64,000 nt of DNA from Shewanella nanhaiensis (GCF_019457885.1 NZ_JAHZST010000020.1:1-64000); one strand, 5' to 3'. Shown: positions 34,938 to 43,719, numbered from the stretch's first letter. Notes: generated by a model not told the origin, from the letters alone. A program made the numbers and translations.

Positions 34938-36299
34938 ATGACAACAGATACTATCGTGGCACAGGCAACCGCTCCCGGGCGAGGCGGTGTAGGTATCATT
35001 CGGATCTCAGGAGACAAGGCCAGCGATGTTGCTATGGCCGTGTTAGGTCACCTGCCAAAGACACGATATGCCGATTACTGTGACTTTAAAGATGCCGATA
35101 ACGGTGTAATTGACCAAGGTATCGCCCTCTACTTCCAAGGCCCAAACTCCTTTACTGGAGAAGATGTGCTTGAGCTACAGGGACACGGCGGCCAGATAGT
35201 TCTAGATATGCTGATTAAGCGTGTTATGGAAGTGGACGGTGTACGTATCGCTAAACCAGGTGAGTTCAGCGAGCAAGCCTTTATGAATGACAAGATGGAT
35301 CTAACTCAAGCGGAAGCGATTGCCGATCTTATCGATGCCACCAGCGAACAAGCGGCTAAAAGCGCCCTAAACTCACTACAAGGCGAGTTCTCGGTGCAGA
35401 TACATGAACTCGTTGAGCAGGTCACCAACCTGCGCTTATATGTCGAAGCAGCCATTGACTTCCCCGACGAAGAGGTCGATTTCCTCTCTGACGGTAAGAT
35501 TGCAGGCTCACTTAATCGCATCATCACTAAACTCGGCAACGTACAGGCCAGTGCCAAGCAAGGCGCCATCATACGTGAAGGGATGAAAGTGGTGATTGCA
35601 GGCCGTCCCAATGCAGGTAAGTCTAGTCTACTGAATGCATTGGCAGGCAAAGAGTCCGCTATTGTCACCGAAATAGCCGGTACCACACGTGATGTCCTGC
35701 GTGAGCATATCCACCTAGATGGTATGCCACTGCATATTATCGACACTGCCGGTCTTCGTGATACCGATGATACCGTCGAGATGATAGGGATTGAGCGCGC
35801 CTGGGCTGAGATAGAGACCGCAGATCAGGTACTCTTTATGGTTGATGGCACCACAACCGATGCCGTCGATCCCCGCGAGATCTGGCCAGACTTTATCGAC
35901 CGTCTGCCTAAAAATTTAGGGATCACTGTGGTGCGCAACAAAGCCGATATCACAGGGGAGCCTTTAACCTTAACCCAAGATCATGGCCACAGCGTATTTA
36001 AGATCTCAGCCAAAACAGGCTTAGGCGTTGAATCGCTACAACAGCACCTTAAATCATTAATGGGCTACCAAAGTAACCTTGAAGGTGGCTTTATCGCACG
36101 ACGTCGTCACCTAGAAGCCCTAGATCTTGCCAGCAGTCATCTGATGATAGGTAAAGAGCAGTTAGAGGTCTATTTAGCGGGTGAACTGCTAGCCGAAGAG
36201 TTAAGGATGACCCAGATGGCCTTGTCTGAGATTACCGGTAAATTCACCTCTGATGATCTGCTCGGCAAGATCTTCAGCAGCTTCTGTATCGGTAAATAG
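34938..36299 (+). CDS. mnmE: tRNA modification GTPase MnmE
   Basis: A 453-residue GTPase that with MnmG installs the 5-carboxymethylaminomethyl (or related) group on wobble U34 of tRNAs. In order: N-terminal tetrahydrofolate-binding domain (TIVAQATAPGRGGVGIIRISG, cited in part), helical domain, inserted G domain (GRPNAGKSSLLNAL, DTAGLRDTDD, RNKAD), and the C-terminal catalytic FCIGK. Length equals E. coli MnmE (454). Its partner mnmG is in this window at oriC. Confidence 0.97.
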   Translation: MTTDTIVAQATAPGRGGVGIIRISGDKASDVAMAVLGHLPKTRYADYCDFKDADNGVIDQGIALYFQGPNSFTGEDVLELQGHGGQIVLDMLIKRVMEVDGVRIAKPGEFSEQAFMNDKMDLTQAEAIADLIDATSEQAAKSALNSLQGEFSVQIHELVEQVTNLRLYVEAAIDFPDEEVDFLSDGKIAGSLNRIITKLGNVQASAKQGAIIREGMKVVIAGRPNAGKSSLLNALAGKESAIVTEIAGTTRDVLREHIHLDGMPLHIIDTAGLRDTDDTVEMIGIERAWAEIETADQVLFMVDGTTTDAVDPREIWPDFIDRLPKNLGITVVRNKADITGEPLTLTQDHGHSVFKISAKTGLGVESLQQHLKSLMGYQSNLEGGFIARRRHLEALDLASSHLMIGKEQLEVYLAGELLAEELRMTQMALSEITGKFTSDDLLGKIFSSFCIGK

Positions 36300-36309
36300 C
36301 AAAATAAAA

Positions 36310-36338
36310 GAGTGCCATCTATTTCTCAGATGGCACTC
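36310..36338 (+). terminator. Hairpin after mnmE
   Basis: GAGTGCCATCT and AGATGGCACTC form an 11-bp stem with a 7-nt loop 11 bases past the stop codon. A run of A precedes and only a weak T signal follows, so it may be a poor terminator or an mRNA end-protecting hairpin. Confidence 0.55.
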
Positions 36339-36374
36339 ATACAACCCCAATGTGAATACTCATCTGCGCTCAAC

Positions 36375-36800
36375 TTATCCCCAAACCACTTCAAAAAGAT
36401 GGATCCTGAAACAAGTTCAGGATGACGAAAACTGCTCAAAATAGAGCGATCTACAAGGGTAAAAAAAATGATGAATTTTATCCCCAAACGGTGGATAAAA
36501 CTCCATCTATATACTACCCACCACAGGATCCCACAGCTATCTTGACCCCATAAAATTCAATGATCTTGATCAAAACAATCAACAGAGATATCAACAAGCT
36601 GTGCAAAGTCAACTTAAGATCTTAACCCCTGTTTAGATCCTTGTGTAAGATATTGATTTTTATTTATTTAAAAACAGATCTACTTTTAAATAAAACTAAA
36701 TAATTATTAAAAAATATTTTCGCTGTAGATAAGTTATACGCAAATAGATCGATTAAAATAGTGATCTACACGGTAAAAGATCTTTTTATCCACAAGGGAT
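36375..36800. other. Gene-free, GATC-rich region with DnaA boxes (oriC-like or DnaA-titrating)
   Basis: Between mnmE and hrpB lie about 680 bases with no gene. From 36402 to 36801 there are 12 GATC sites. A perfect DnaA box TTATCCACA lies at 36786-36794, with near boxes at 36375-36383, 36478-36486 (TTATCCCCA) and 36490-36498 (GGTGGATAA). A very AT-rich block is at 36650-36720. This composition resembles an origin, yet the canonical oriC is at 53.4 kb. Candidate roles are DnaA titration (like datA), a former origin, or a reactivation (DARS-like) locus. A 25-base dispersed repeat sits at 36402. Confidence 0.55.
36402..36426. repeat. Short dispersed inverted repeat, copy 2
   Basis: GATCCTGAAACAAGTTCAGG, then ATGAC. 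ATCCTGAA and TTCAGGAT pair perfectly around ACAAG. It is the same element as 17808-17832, which has one mismatch. Confidence 0.6.
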
Positions 36801-36983
36801 CATAATTGCCTTAACAGAACCTAGCTTGTTTTCGGCCATTTACACCTCAAAAAACAGATTAAAAATTTAAATCTCAGCAAAAAGCATCGAGGTATTCTGC
36901 TATTTTAAAAAACTAACTTTTTAACTTTTTCTGCTTTTAAAAATCACTAAGCCAAGTCTGTTTCATAAAAATTTAAAAACGGT

Positions 36984-39500
36984 TCATTTTATGTCCAATA
37001 CGCGACTTGCTTTACGATATTGGATCTTCCAACCAAGCCAACGAGGCAGCTCCCAACGCTTAGGACCCCCCTTTCTTAATCCACTGGCATAAACTAGGGT
37101 GACCAGCTTACGTTTTGGTTGATACTCTACACTCAACTTAAGCTCAGCCAGTTCCAGCTTTAAGGGGTACATGGCATCAAACTCCTCACGCTCCCACTCA
37201 GGTATCCCCTCAAACAGAAGATCCTCAGGCTCTACAAGCTCAAGATCATCGAAAGACTCAACCCCTAACTCAGATAACTTATCCTTAAGGTAAGTGTTAA
37301 GTTCCAAGACCGGCATCTCACTCTCTGCTCTACCTAATGCTAACCAGATATTCCAAGCTGAGATATCACGCTCCAAACGAGCTGCAACGCCCTTAAAAAT
37401 TCGTCCAACGCTGATACTACGTACTATCGCCTCAATGGCTTGCCCCCCCTCAACCTCCTTGAGGTGAGTACCTATCACCCTGCCAGCATAGAGGGTTTCC
37501 ACAAGAAGTTTATGTTTACTTCCCTGTTCACGATTATCCGCCAGGCGCTCCTCACCTAAGCCAGCTTCAAGCAGCATCTTCACACTAATAGGTGCCATGC
37601 AGCTGGCTAAATTAAGCGTCTGCTTACTGCCTTTACCTGCAATAGAGTGTTGATCAAACACCAGAGCAGCAAGGGCGCTCTCTCGGCCCTGGCTATCTTT
37701 AAGTTCACTGCAGAAACGACTATCTCGACCTATCTGAACCTCACTAAAACCATTGCCTAGAGCTGTTATTCGTTTTTCACGACGCACAAAAGCCAACTCA
37801 GGTAGCGCCTTTATCACCTCAAGTAACCAAGATTGACGCAACTCTTGCCTTGCAGCTTGTAGAGGACTCTCTTGAGCCAGCGACACTAGACCAAGAGAGC
37901 TGCGGATTTGATTCGATAGCAAACACGCCTCCTTTCGAGCATCACTATTTACCTGTACAAATTCAGGCGGTTTCTCACGAACAAGCTTAACTAACATCCA
38001 AGCATCACAGCCGATTGGCTCCCACTCATTAAGCTCTTTTAACTCTTGTTCAGAGCTTGGCAACATAAATAGACGTTGTGACACACTCAAACCAGCAGCA
38101 AGGTCCACCATCAAGCCACGACTCTCATCATCAGGCATGGCGCTTATCAGATGAGCAAATTGGGTGTCTATCGGTAGTGGCAGTAACTTAATACCGTGAG
38201 GAGTAATGGCTCCCTGTTTGTCGATTGCTCCCATGGCAATTAGCTTAGTCTCGGCTATCTCCAATGCTTTAACAGGAATAGCATCGACAAACTTAAGCTC
38301 ACTTAAAAGATGATCATTGGAAGCAGCCGCTAACATAGGTTCCACCAGCTCTTCACGTTGTAACTCAGGAGGAGTGATAGCCTCCAGTGGCGCCCCCATT
38401 CCCCATAAACGAACACAGATCCCCTCCGCAGTTCGACCTGCGCGTCCCATACGTTGATTACTGCTGGCTTTAGAGATCCGCGCTAACGACAACACAGTAC
38501 GGCCATTTCGTTGATGAGTTCTACGCTCAAGTCCTGAATCCACCACAGCAGTGACTCCAGGGATAGTCAGCGAAGTCTCGGCAATGTTAGTGGCAAAAAT
38601 AACCCTTTGTTTATCTGAGTTTTGCAATATCGCTTTTTGCTCGTTGGCAGAGATGCCACCATGGAGCCCAAATAGCTCAAGTTGTGATTGTGCTCCTGTC
38701 AGAGACACGCATGCCTGCAAACAAGATTGGATCTCACGCTTACCAGGAAGAAAAACCAGAATATCCCCTTTGGTTTCAGATAAAAGCCCAGATATCACTG
38801 TTTTTACCCTCTGCTCCACACCACGAACATCAGGCAGATGGTGACTCTCTTTCGCCTCATACCTAAGTTCCACGTGGAACCTTCTTCCCTGTGCCTGTAA
38901 TCGGCGAGCACCAATAGCAGAATCTCTTCCTAAATAATCAGTTAACCTCTCACCATCTATGGTGGCTGAGGTCAGTATTAGCCTAAGGTTTTTATGCTTT
39001 TCAGCCTTAGCTTTAAGCATCGCCAACAGCAGATCTGTATCCCAACGTCGTTCGTGGAACTCATCGATAATCACAGTATCAAAACAAGCTAAACCCGCCT
39101 TCTCATCATCACCCTTTGGCATCGACAGCCAGCGCAGTGCTATCCCTGGGGTCACAAAGGCTATCTGAGTCTTATCTGTCACCGTAGAATCGAAACGTAT
39201 GGCATAGCCCACCTTATCTGTAGAGCCATCAGCCTCCTGCATTAAGGTGCTAACAAAAGCGCTTAGCGCCAAACAAGCCACCCGCCTTGGTTCCACAACC
39301 AGCACCCGCTTACCTTTGCCACTTTCACCAGACTTGATATTACTCACTTCAGCACACCAAAGGGGCAAACGGGTAGATTTACCCGAGCCAGTATCGGACT
39401 CAATCACTAAGTGATTGTCTTTAAATGCTAATTTAAATTCATCATAGATTGCGTCGATTGGCAGAGAGGTGAGCATAGATTGGTGGCTTTTAGAGGGCAT
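36984..39500 (-). CDS. hrpB: ATP-dependent helicase HrpB
   Basis: An 838-residue DEAH-type SF2 helicase of the HrpB family; its cellular task is not well defined. Walker A is SDTGSGKSTRLPLW, motif II is IIDEFHERRWD (DEFH), motif III LTSATIDGERL, motif VI QRMGRAGRTAEG. A helicase-associated domain and the HrpB C-terminal domain follow, ending PKRWELPRWLGWKIQYR. Length is close to the family norm (about 810-850). It stands alone, convergent with mnmE across the GATC-rich region. A parS core (14 of 16) falls within it. Confidence 0.94.
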   Translation of the reverse strand: MPSKSHQSMLTSLPIDAIYDEFKLAFKDNHLVIESDTGSGKSTRLPLWCAEVSNIKSGESGKGKRVLVVEPRRVACLALSAFVSTLMQEADGSTDKVGYAIRFDSTVTDKTQIAFVTPGIALRWLSMPKGDDEKAGLACFDTVIIDEFHERRWDTDLLLAMLKAKAEKHKNLRLILTSATIDGERLTDYLGRDSAIGARRLQAQGRRFHVELRYEAKESHHLPDVRGVEQRVKTVISGLLSETKGDILVFLPGKREIQSCLQACVSLTGAQSQLELFGLHGGISANEQKAILQNSDKQRVIFATNIAETSLTIPGVTAVVDSGLERRTHQRNGRTVLSLARISKASSNQRMGRAGRTAEGICVRLWGMGAPLEAITPPELQREELVEPMLAAASNDHLLSELKFVDAIPVKALEIAETKLIAMGAIDKQGAITPHGIKLLPLPIDTQFAHLISAMPDDESRGLMVDLAAGLSVSQRLFMLPSSEQELKELNEWEPIGCDAWMLVKLVREKPPEFVQVNSDARKEACLLSNQIRSSLGLVSLAQESPLQAARQELRQSWLLEVIKALPELAFVRREKRITALGNGFSEVQIGRDSRFCSELKDSQGRESALAALVFDQHSIAGKGSKQTLNLASCMAPISVKMLLEAGLGEERLADNREQGSKHKLLVETLYAGRVIGTHLKEVEGGQAIEAIVRSISVGRIFKGVAARLERDISAWNIWLALGRAESEMPVLELNTYLKDKLSELGVESFDDLELVEPEDLLFEGIPEWEREEFDAMYPLKLELAELKLSVEYQPKRKLVTLVYASGLRKGGPKRWELPRWLGWKIQYRKASRVLDIK
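38866..38881. other. parS-like sequence (14/16) in hrpB
   Basis: The 14-base core GTTCCACGTGGAAC is perfect; only the outermost T and A are replaced. It lies in hrpB and encodes RRFHVEL. Core integrity makes weak ParB binding plausible. Confidence 0.45.
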
Positions 39501-39652
39501 AGGGATAACGACAAAAGTGGAAAAGTTCAGACAAGTCTAACGGGCAAAGTCTGTTGAGGAAACAAGGTAAAGCCAATCAATATCTGAACGGCACTATTAA
39601 TATCAGAACACCCATATTAATAAAATTTGAACCAATACTAAACCTGATTAAA

Positions 39653-40417
39653 TCAAACTAATTTATAGTCAAAAAACTTACGATTTTCAGGGCCTGCGGC
39701 ATTACTGCTGATCTTATTCCCATGTTTATACTCATCCCAGCTGGCCACGTTTCGGCCCCTATTTAAATGTGGAAAGTTTAGATGTGGAGAGCTCTGGTGT
39801 GAAGGGCTTAGATGTGAAGAGTTCATCTCAGAAGCGTTTTGTTCACTATCAAAACTTAAAAAATTGAGTAACTTAGACAAACTTCCCTCTTCACTGATAT
39901 TTATACTCATCAAGTTATCTTGATGCTGCTCTGCTGGGCTGAAAAACTCAAATACCTCTCTCTTATGGCGCTGATAACACTCAACTAAATGTTGTCCATC
40001 CATAGGCTCTCTCACCTCGCCTACACCGAAACTGTGGCTAAAACTACGCTTTAAGATGGGATGAAAGCGCCCAGTTTTCCTGTCTAGATGGGGCAACATA
40101 CGGCTTAATAGCATCTGCATCGATGGCACCCAAGCCTCAAGCTCTCTATCGAGATAGATGAATTTAGCTTGTGGATATAACCTAGCTAACTGCTTGTAAT
40201 CACTGAAACAGGGAGCATCAGACACGATATCCGCCAACTCAAAGGTCTGCTTAGTGAATCCCTGATGTGCCACTTTAAAACCCTGCTCAAGCAGTGCCAC
40301 GCTGACGCTTGTTGTACCCGATCTTGGTAGGCCTATGATGAAGGCCTTAGTCATCTTTTTATGGTTAGATGTTGGGTTTGCAGTAGTGTTTGTTGTTGAT
40401 TTACTGGTTTCGGTCAT
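39653..40417 (-). CDS. Sulfotransferase-family protein with a Ser/His-rich insert
   Basis: A 254-residue protein. The loop FIIGLPRSGTTSVSVALLEQ (about residues 27-46) is the 5'-phosphosulfate-binding motif of sulfotransferase-fold proteins, and the middle region AKFIYLDRELEAWVPSM matches the 3'-phosphate strand. The first 20 residues are Thr/Asn/Ser-rich and may be spurious; a start at the MTKAF Met (about 40354) is an alternative. Near the C-terminus a stretch of SxHLxxxHx units is encoded by imperfect 12-18 bp direct repeats at about 39765-39830. The sulfate acceptor is unknown. Confidence 0.7.
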   Translation of the reverse strand: MTETSKSTTNTTANPTSNHKKMTKAFIIGLPRSGTTSVSVALLEQGFKVAHQGFTKQTFELADIVSDAPCFSDYKQLARLYPQAKFIYLDRELEAWVPSMQMLLSRMLPHLDRKTGRFHPILKRSFSHSFGVGEVREPMDGQHLVECYQRHKREVFEFFSPAEQHQDNLMSINISEEGSLSKLLNFLSFDSEQNASEMNSSHLSPSHQSSPHLNFPHLNRGRNVASWDEYKHGNKISSNAAGPENRKFFDYKLV

Positions 40418-40683
40418 AGATTTGGCTTTTTAGCAGGTGTTAGCCAGCGGTGGATGGATTGTAACACTAGATTGAGGAACCTTGTCGGTTAACAAGTTTG
40501 GCAAATAACTTTCTGTGTTAGGTTTTAGTTTCATCTGGCTGTCATTTTTACTTTGAAGTTTGTTAGCTTCAACGATGAAGCTATTTCATCGCTTTAACCA
40601 TTTAATCTAATTTGGTTTTTTATACTTAGTCGATAATTGGAAACCATAACCTTATTGGTGTTAATCGCCTCCAGCGGGGCTAT

Positions 40684-40773
40684 GTGTAGACACTTCTACG
40701 AGACGCCGTGAATATATCCCTATAGGCTCTACCAAAACATCCTTGTTTTGGAAGCTCGTAGCCGTATCTACAC
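40684..40773 (-). repeat. 90-nt structured hairpin repeat, copy A
   Basis: Read on the minus strand, GTGTAGA pairs with TCTACAC at the ends, GCTACGAG pairs with CTCGTAG just inside, CCAAAACA-AGGA-TGTTTTGG is the first internal hairpin and TATA-GGGA-TATA the second. It is followed by GCCCCGCTGGAGGC. Copy C (43352) is nearly identical but has GCTGCGAG opposite CTCGCAG. Confidence 0.75.
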
Positions 40774-40959
40774 CTGTTGGTAGAGCCACTTATGTCTCTT
40801 CGATTTGGCTTTTCTTCGTGTTCTCCGTGGTGGGTTGCTTTTGATTGTCTCTTTAGCCGTTAAGTTGATCTATTTTTGATGACCGACTCAGATTTTTTGC
40901 AAATACTCAGACAAGCTTTACGCAAACAAACAGTCGTGATGAGGCAATTAGGATCCCTG

Positions 40960-41011
40960 TTTGCCTCACTATATGAGGCAAATAACTTGTTATTCGACTC
41001 ATATAGTGAGT
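40960..41011. promoter_or_regulatory. Two palindromic operators upstream of fic
   Basis: TTTGCCTCA-N5-TGAGGCAAA (40960-40982) is a perfect 23-bp palindrome. ACTCA-TATAG-TGAGT (40997-41011) is a second, 15-bp palindrome with the same TCA...TGA core and 5-bp centre. A half-site ATGAGGCAATTA precedes them near 40939. They lie 36-87 bases before the fic start and would suit autoregulation by the DNA-binding C-terminus of Fic. Confidence 0.6.
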
Positions 41012-41046
41012 AGAATAAAGTGTGTATTCGACTCAAGGCGATAGAT

Positions 41047-42156
41047 ATGTGGATTTGGCAGCAGACTGATTGGCCTAATTTTCGTTGGGATAACGGCAAA
41101 ATCTCGCAGTTACTGCGTCAGATTAACTTCAATCAAGGTCTACTTCTTGGCAAGTTAGATCAAGACCCTTCAGCCCAAATCACACTCGATACGCTTTTGG
41201 CGAACATCATACATTCAAGCGCTATTGAAGGTGAAAAGCTCAATGCCTTCTCGGTACGCTCATCCTTAGCCAATAAACTTGGTGTCAGTGACAAAAAGCC
41301 ATTCCCCACCACAGTGCAAACTGATGGCCTGGCAGAGATGACCTTAGATGCATTACAAAATTGGCAATCAGAGTTAACCTTAACGCGAATACTAAACTGG
41401 CATCATCTACTATTCCCTGAAGGCCATAGTCTATTTAACTCTATCCAAGGTGGAACCTTACGGGGAGAGGAGCCAATGCAAGTGGTATCGGGCCGTATAG
41501 ATAAGCCCAAAGTACACTTCGAAGCGCCTCCTCGCTCAATACTCGATGGTGAACTTGAGCAGTTTATTGCTTGGTTTAATCATTCTCGTCACGATACTGA
41601 TCTAGATCCCTTAATTCGTGCGGCAATAACACATCTATGGTTTGTGACCTTGCACCCTCTCGATGATGGTAATGGCCGTATTACTCGACTACTTACAGAT
41701 TTAGCCCTAACCCAAGCTGAACACAGGTCAATCCGTTTTTATGCCATGTCTGTTACTGTGTTAGAGCGCCGCCAAGCCTATTACGAGATGCTAGAAACAA
41801 GCCAAAAAGGTGAACTCGATATCACAACCTGGCTTGTCTGGTTCTTAGATACGCTCAACGCGAGTTTACAAAAATCATTAGATGATATAGCGCAAACGGT
41901 GGCCAAAACCAACTACTGGCAACGAGTCGAGCAGACATTAAGTGGTAAAAAGCTGACAACTGAGCAAGTCAAAGTGCTTAATCGGCTTTTAGACGGTGAG
42001 TTTGAGCTTGGAATTAGCAGTAGCCAGTACCAAAAGGTCGCTAAAGTAAGCCGTGCAACAGCCACACGTCATTTAGCCCAGTTAGTTGAACAAAAGTGTT
42101 TGGTTAGGACGGATGCTGGTGGACGAAGTACCCGTTACTTGCTAGCTAGCAAGTAA
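41047..42156 (+). CDS. Fic-family protein (DUF4172-Fic) with C-terminal winged-helix region
   Basis: A 369-residue Fic protein. N-terminal DUF4172 (about 1-80) starts MWIWQQTDWPNFRWD. The Fic core has the catalytic motif HPLDDGNGR (H203), which transfers AMP or another nucleotide to target hydroxyls. An inhibitory motif S57-xxx-E61-G62 (SSAIEG) lies N-terminal to the core, so the protein can block its own active site. The last 60 residues (VLNRLLDGEFELGISSSQYQK, then RATATRHLAQLVEQKCL) look like a winged helix. ATG 41047 follows AAGGCG. Two palindromes upstream suggest autoregulation. The target is unknown. Confidence 0.88.
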   Translation: MWIWQQTDWPNFRWDNGKISQLLRQINFNQGLLLGKLDQDPSAQITLDTLLANIIHSSAIEGEKLNAFSVRSSLANKLGVSDKKPFPTTVQTDGLAEMTLDALQNWQSELTLTRILNWHHLLFPEGHSLFNSIQGGTLRGEEPMQVVSGRIDKPKVHFEAPPRSILDGELEQFIAWFNHSRHDTDLDPLIRAAITHLWFVTLHPLDDGNGRITRLLTDLALTQAEHRSIRFYAMSVTVLERRQAYYEMLETSQKGELDITTWLVWFLDTLNASLQKSLDDIAQTVAKTNYWQRVEQTLSGKKLTTEQVKVLNRLLDGEFELGISSSQYQKVAKVSRATATRHLAQLVEQKCLVRTDAGGRSTRYLLASK

Positions 42157-42266
42157 CGTAAATAGCTTTTCTGGTTAGGTTTCTTGATTCATTTCGATGT
42201 TTTAGTACTTGGTGGATTAAAGATAATCAAACCTTCATTGGTGTTTATCGCCTCCAGCGGGGTTAC

Positions 42267-42356
42267 GTGCAAGTAATCCTTCAACACGCTATAAACCCAT
42301 CCATGGGCGCTCTACTATTTCATCCTTGAAATATAAGGTCTCAGTCTCACTTACAC
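42267..42356 (-). repeat. 90-nt structured hairpin repeat, copy B
   Basis: On the minus strand the ends are GTGTAAGT and ACTTGCAC. The first internal hairpin is TATTTCA-AGGA-TGAAATA and the second CCCAT-GG-ATGGG. It resembles copy G at 2130 in its ends but its internal arms differ by paired changes. Confidence 0.7.
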
Positions 42357-42435
42357 CTGTTGGTAGAGCCATGACTCACTTCTTCGATTTTGCTTTTCTC
42401 TGAGAGCTCCGTGTTCTCCGTGGTGATAGCTTTAA

Positions 42436-42483
42436 TGCTGTGAAAGCTCATCTTGCTTTGGAAGCTATAGCCACATCAACACC
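42436..42483 (-). repeat. Truncated hairpin repeat (half copy)
   Basis: It contains only the 5' half of the element (on the minus strand GGTGTTGATGTGGCTATAGC, then CTTCC), ending in the first internal hairpin. The outer partner arm is missing, so it cannot form the full fold. Confidence 0.45.
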
Positions 42484-42557
42484 TGCTGGTAAAGCCACAG
42501 TTATCTCTTCGATTTAGCTTTTCTTCGCGTTCTCTGTGTTCTCCGTGGTAGATAGCT

Positions 42558-42672
42558 TTGATTGTCTCTTTGGCCGTTAAGTTGATCTATTTTTGATGAC
42601 CGACCCAGTATTTACTGATCAAATTACAGATATGAGGCAATTAGAGGGCTTATTCGCCTCATATAGTGAGGC
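42558..42672. promoter_or_regulatory. Duplicated fic-type control region without a following gene
   Basis: Bases 42558-42608 repeat 40841-40891 with few changes. ATGAGGCAATTA then follows, and the palindrome GCCTCA-TATAG-TGAGGC lies at 42656-42672. The order is the same as before fic, but the next gene (DUF417) is on the other strand and ends at 42701. A promoter here would read antisense into that gene. Confidence 0.6.
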
Positions 42673-42700
42673 AAATAGATATATTTAATGAATGCATACA

Positions 42701-43147
42701 CTATTGTTCGCTAAGGGCACCTTTTAATGCGCCTCTATTCGTTTCAACCACCATGATTGCGATGGCAAGAAACACCCAATCTTTGAGCAGAAAGAAGTTC
42801 GTTATCAGTACTCCATCTGAGACTTTCCAGGTATCTGGTGTCGTCAGCATAAAACTGAGTGTCACTACAAAAATACCCATCGCAGATAACCCAGATACCA
42901 AACCGACTTTCGCGTTTTTAAATCCCAACAGCAGGCCTATGCCTACAAGAATTTCAACCGAGCCAATAAGATTCGAAACAGTTTGTACAGAGAACAGCTG
43001 GTAAACCCAACTTAACAAGGGGTGGTTCACTATCAAGGGCTCAATCAACTTAGCCTCAGTAGCAGTGAACTTATAAACGCCCAACCACAGCAACACCAAA
43101 GATACACCTAGCACACCAAACAGATAGCCAAAATTTGTTGTTTTCAT
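42701..43147 (-). CDS. DUF417 (YkgB-like) membrane protein
   Basis: A 148-residue inner-membrane protein with about four hydrophobic segments (YLFGVLGVSLVLLWLGVYKF, IGSVEILVGIGLLLGF, VSGLSAMGIFVVTLSFML, DWVFLAIAIMVVE). The run WLGVYKFTATEAKLIEPLI is typical of DUF417/YkgB, a DoxX-related family sometimes tied to oxidative or chlorine stress; the role here is unknown. ATG 43147 (MKTTNFGYL) is chosen over earlier in-frame starts, which would add a cysteine-rich leader lacking a ribosome site. It sits between two hairpin-repeat blocks in the accessory island. Confidence 0.75.
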   Translation of the reverse strand: MKTTNFGYLFGVLGVSLVLLWLGVYKFTATEAKLIEPLIVNHPLLSWVYQLFSVQTVSNLIGSVEILVGIGLLLGFKNAKVGLVSGLSAMGIFVVTLSFMLTTPDTWKVSDGVLITNFFLLKDWVFLAIAIMVVETNRGALKGALSEQ

Positions 43148-43719
43148 CGTATTTAATCCCAAAGACACTACTTCGATTAAGTAGCAATGAATGAGACAGC
43201 TGTTATCAAAAAAATCTTTCAACTTGTCGAATAACAAGTTGATCAAATATTTTCTTAGTTCGCTTTTGGTTTCATTTGGCTTTCATTTTTACTTTGAGGT
43301 TTATGGAATAGCAAAATCTTACTTTGATCTATAACCTGCGGTTCGCTGTATGTGTAGACACTTCTGCGAGACGCCGTGAATATATCCCTATAGGCTCTGC
43401 CAAAACATCCTTGTTTTGGAAGCTCGCAGCCGTATCTACACCTATTGGTAAAGCCACAGTTATCTCTTCGATTTAGCTTTTCTCCGCGTTCTCTGTATTC
43501 TCCGTGGTGGATAACTTTTATCTTGATATTAGAAAGGAGCGGCGTAGCCCTTCAAGAACGTTCACAGGCTCACAACTAAGACACTACGCTGCGAGTAGAA
43601 AGATATAAGACAAATGCAAAAGTAAAAATAAAAGGAGTCTCATCGATGCTACTTGTTGCTTGCAAAAAATGACTTACCTGGCATAGTTCCTATCAATCTA
43701 ATCGTATTTGAGTTTTATA
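43148..43719. other. Intergenic region before the helicase gene: repeat block
   Basis: This 572-base region holds, on the minus strand, an ACTTGTCGAATAACAAGT arm near 43213, hairpin copy C (43352-43441) and a CACGGAGAA-type array (about 43484-43510). From 43540 to 43719 only AT-rich sequence with GGAGCGGCGTAGCCC/CTACGCTGC arms is seen; no gene is supported. Confidence 0.5.
43352..43441 (-). repeat. 90-nt structured hairpin repeat, copy C
   Basis: Nearly identical to copy A. The pair GCTGCGAG/CTCGCAG replaces GCTACGAG/CTCGTAG, so both partners of one base pair have changed. The inner CCAAAACA-AGGA-TGTTTTGG hairpin is unchanged. Confidence 0.75.

Larger units (their letters stand above)
40418..41046. 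other. Intergenic region before fic: repeat block and operators
   Basis: This 629-base region contains, on the minus strand, a composite repeat: an ACTTGTT/AACAAG-type arm near 40480, a GATGAAGC/CATCG segment near 40575, the 90-nt hairpin element (40684-40773), and a CACGGAGAA-type array (about 40817-40833). On the plus strand a 51-base segment (40841-40891), repeated at 42558, leads into two palindromic operators before fic. Confidence 0.6.
42157..42700. other. Intergenic region after fic: repeat blocks and duplicated operator
   Basis: This 544-base region between the convergent fic and DUF417 genes is filled with repeats: hairpin copy B (42267-42356), a half copy (about 42436-42483), two CACGGAGAA-type arrays near 42400-42424 and 42523-42550, a 51-base segment (42558-42608) nearly identical to 40841-40891, and a third palindrome at 42656-42672. 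It therefore carries the fic control region again without a gene behind it. Confidence 0.65.
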
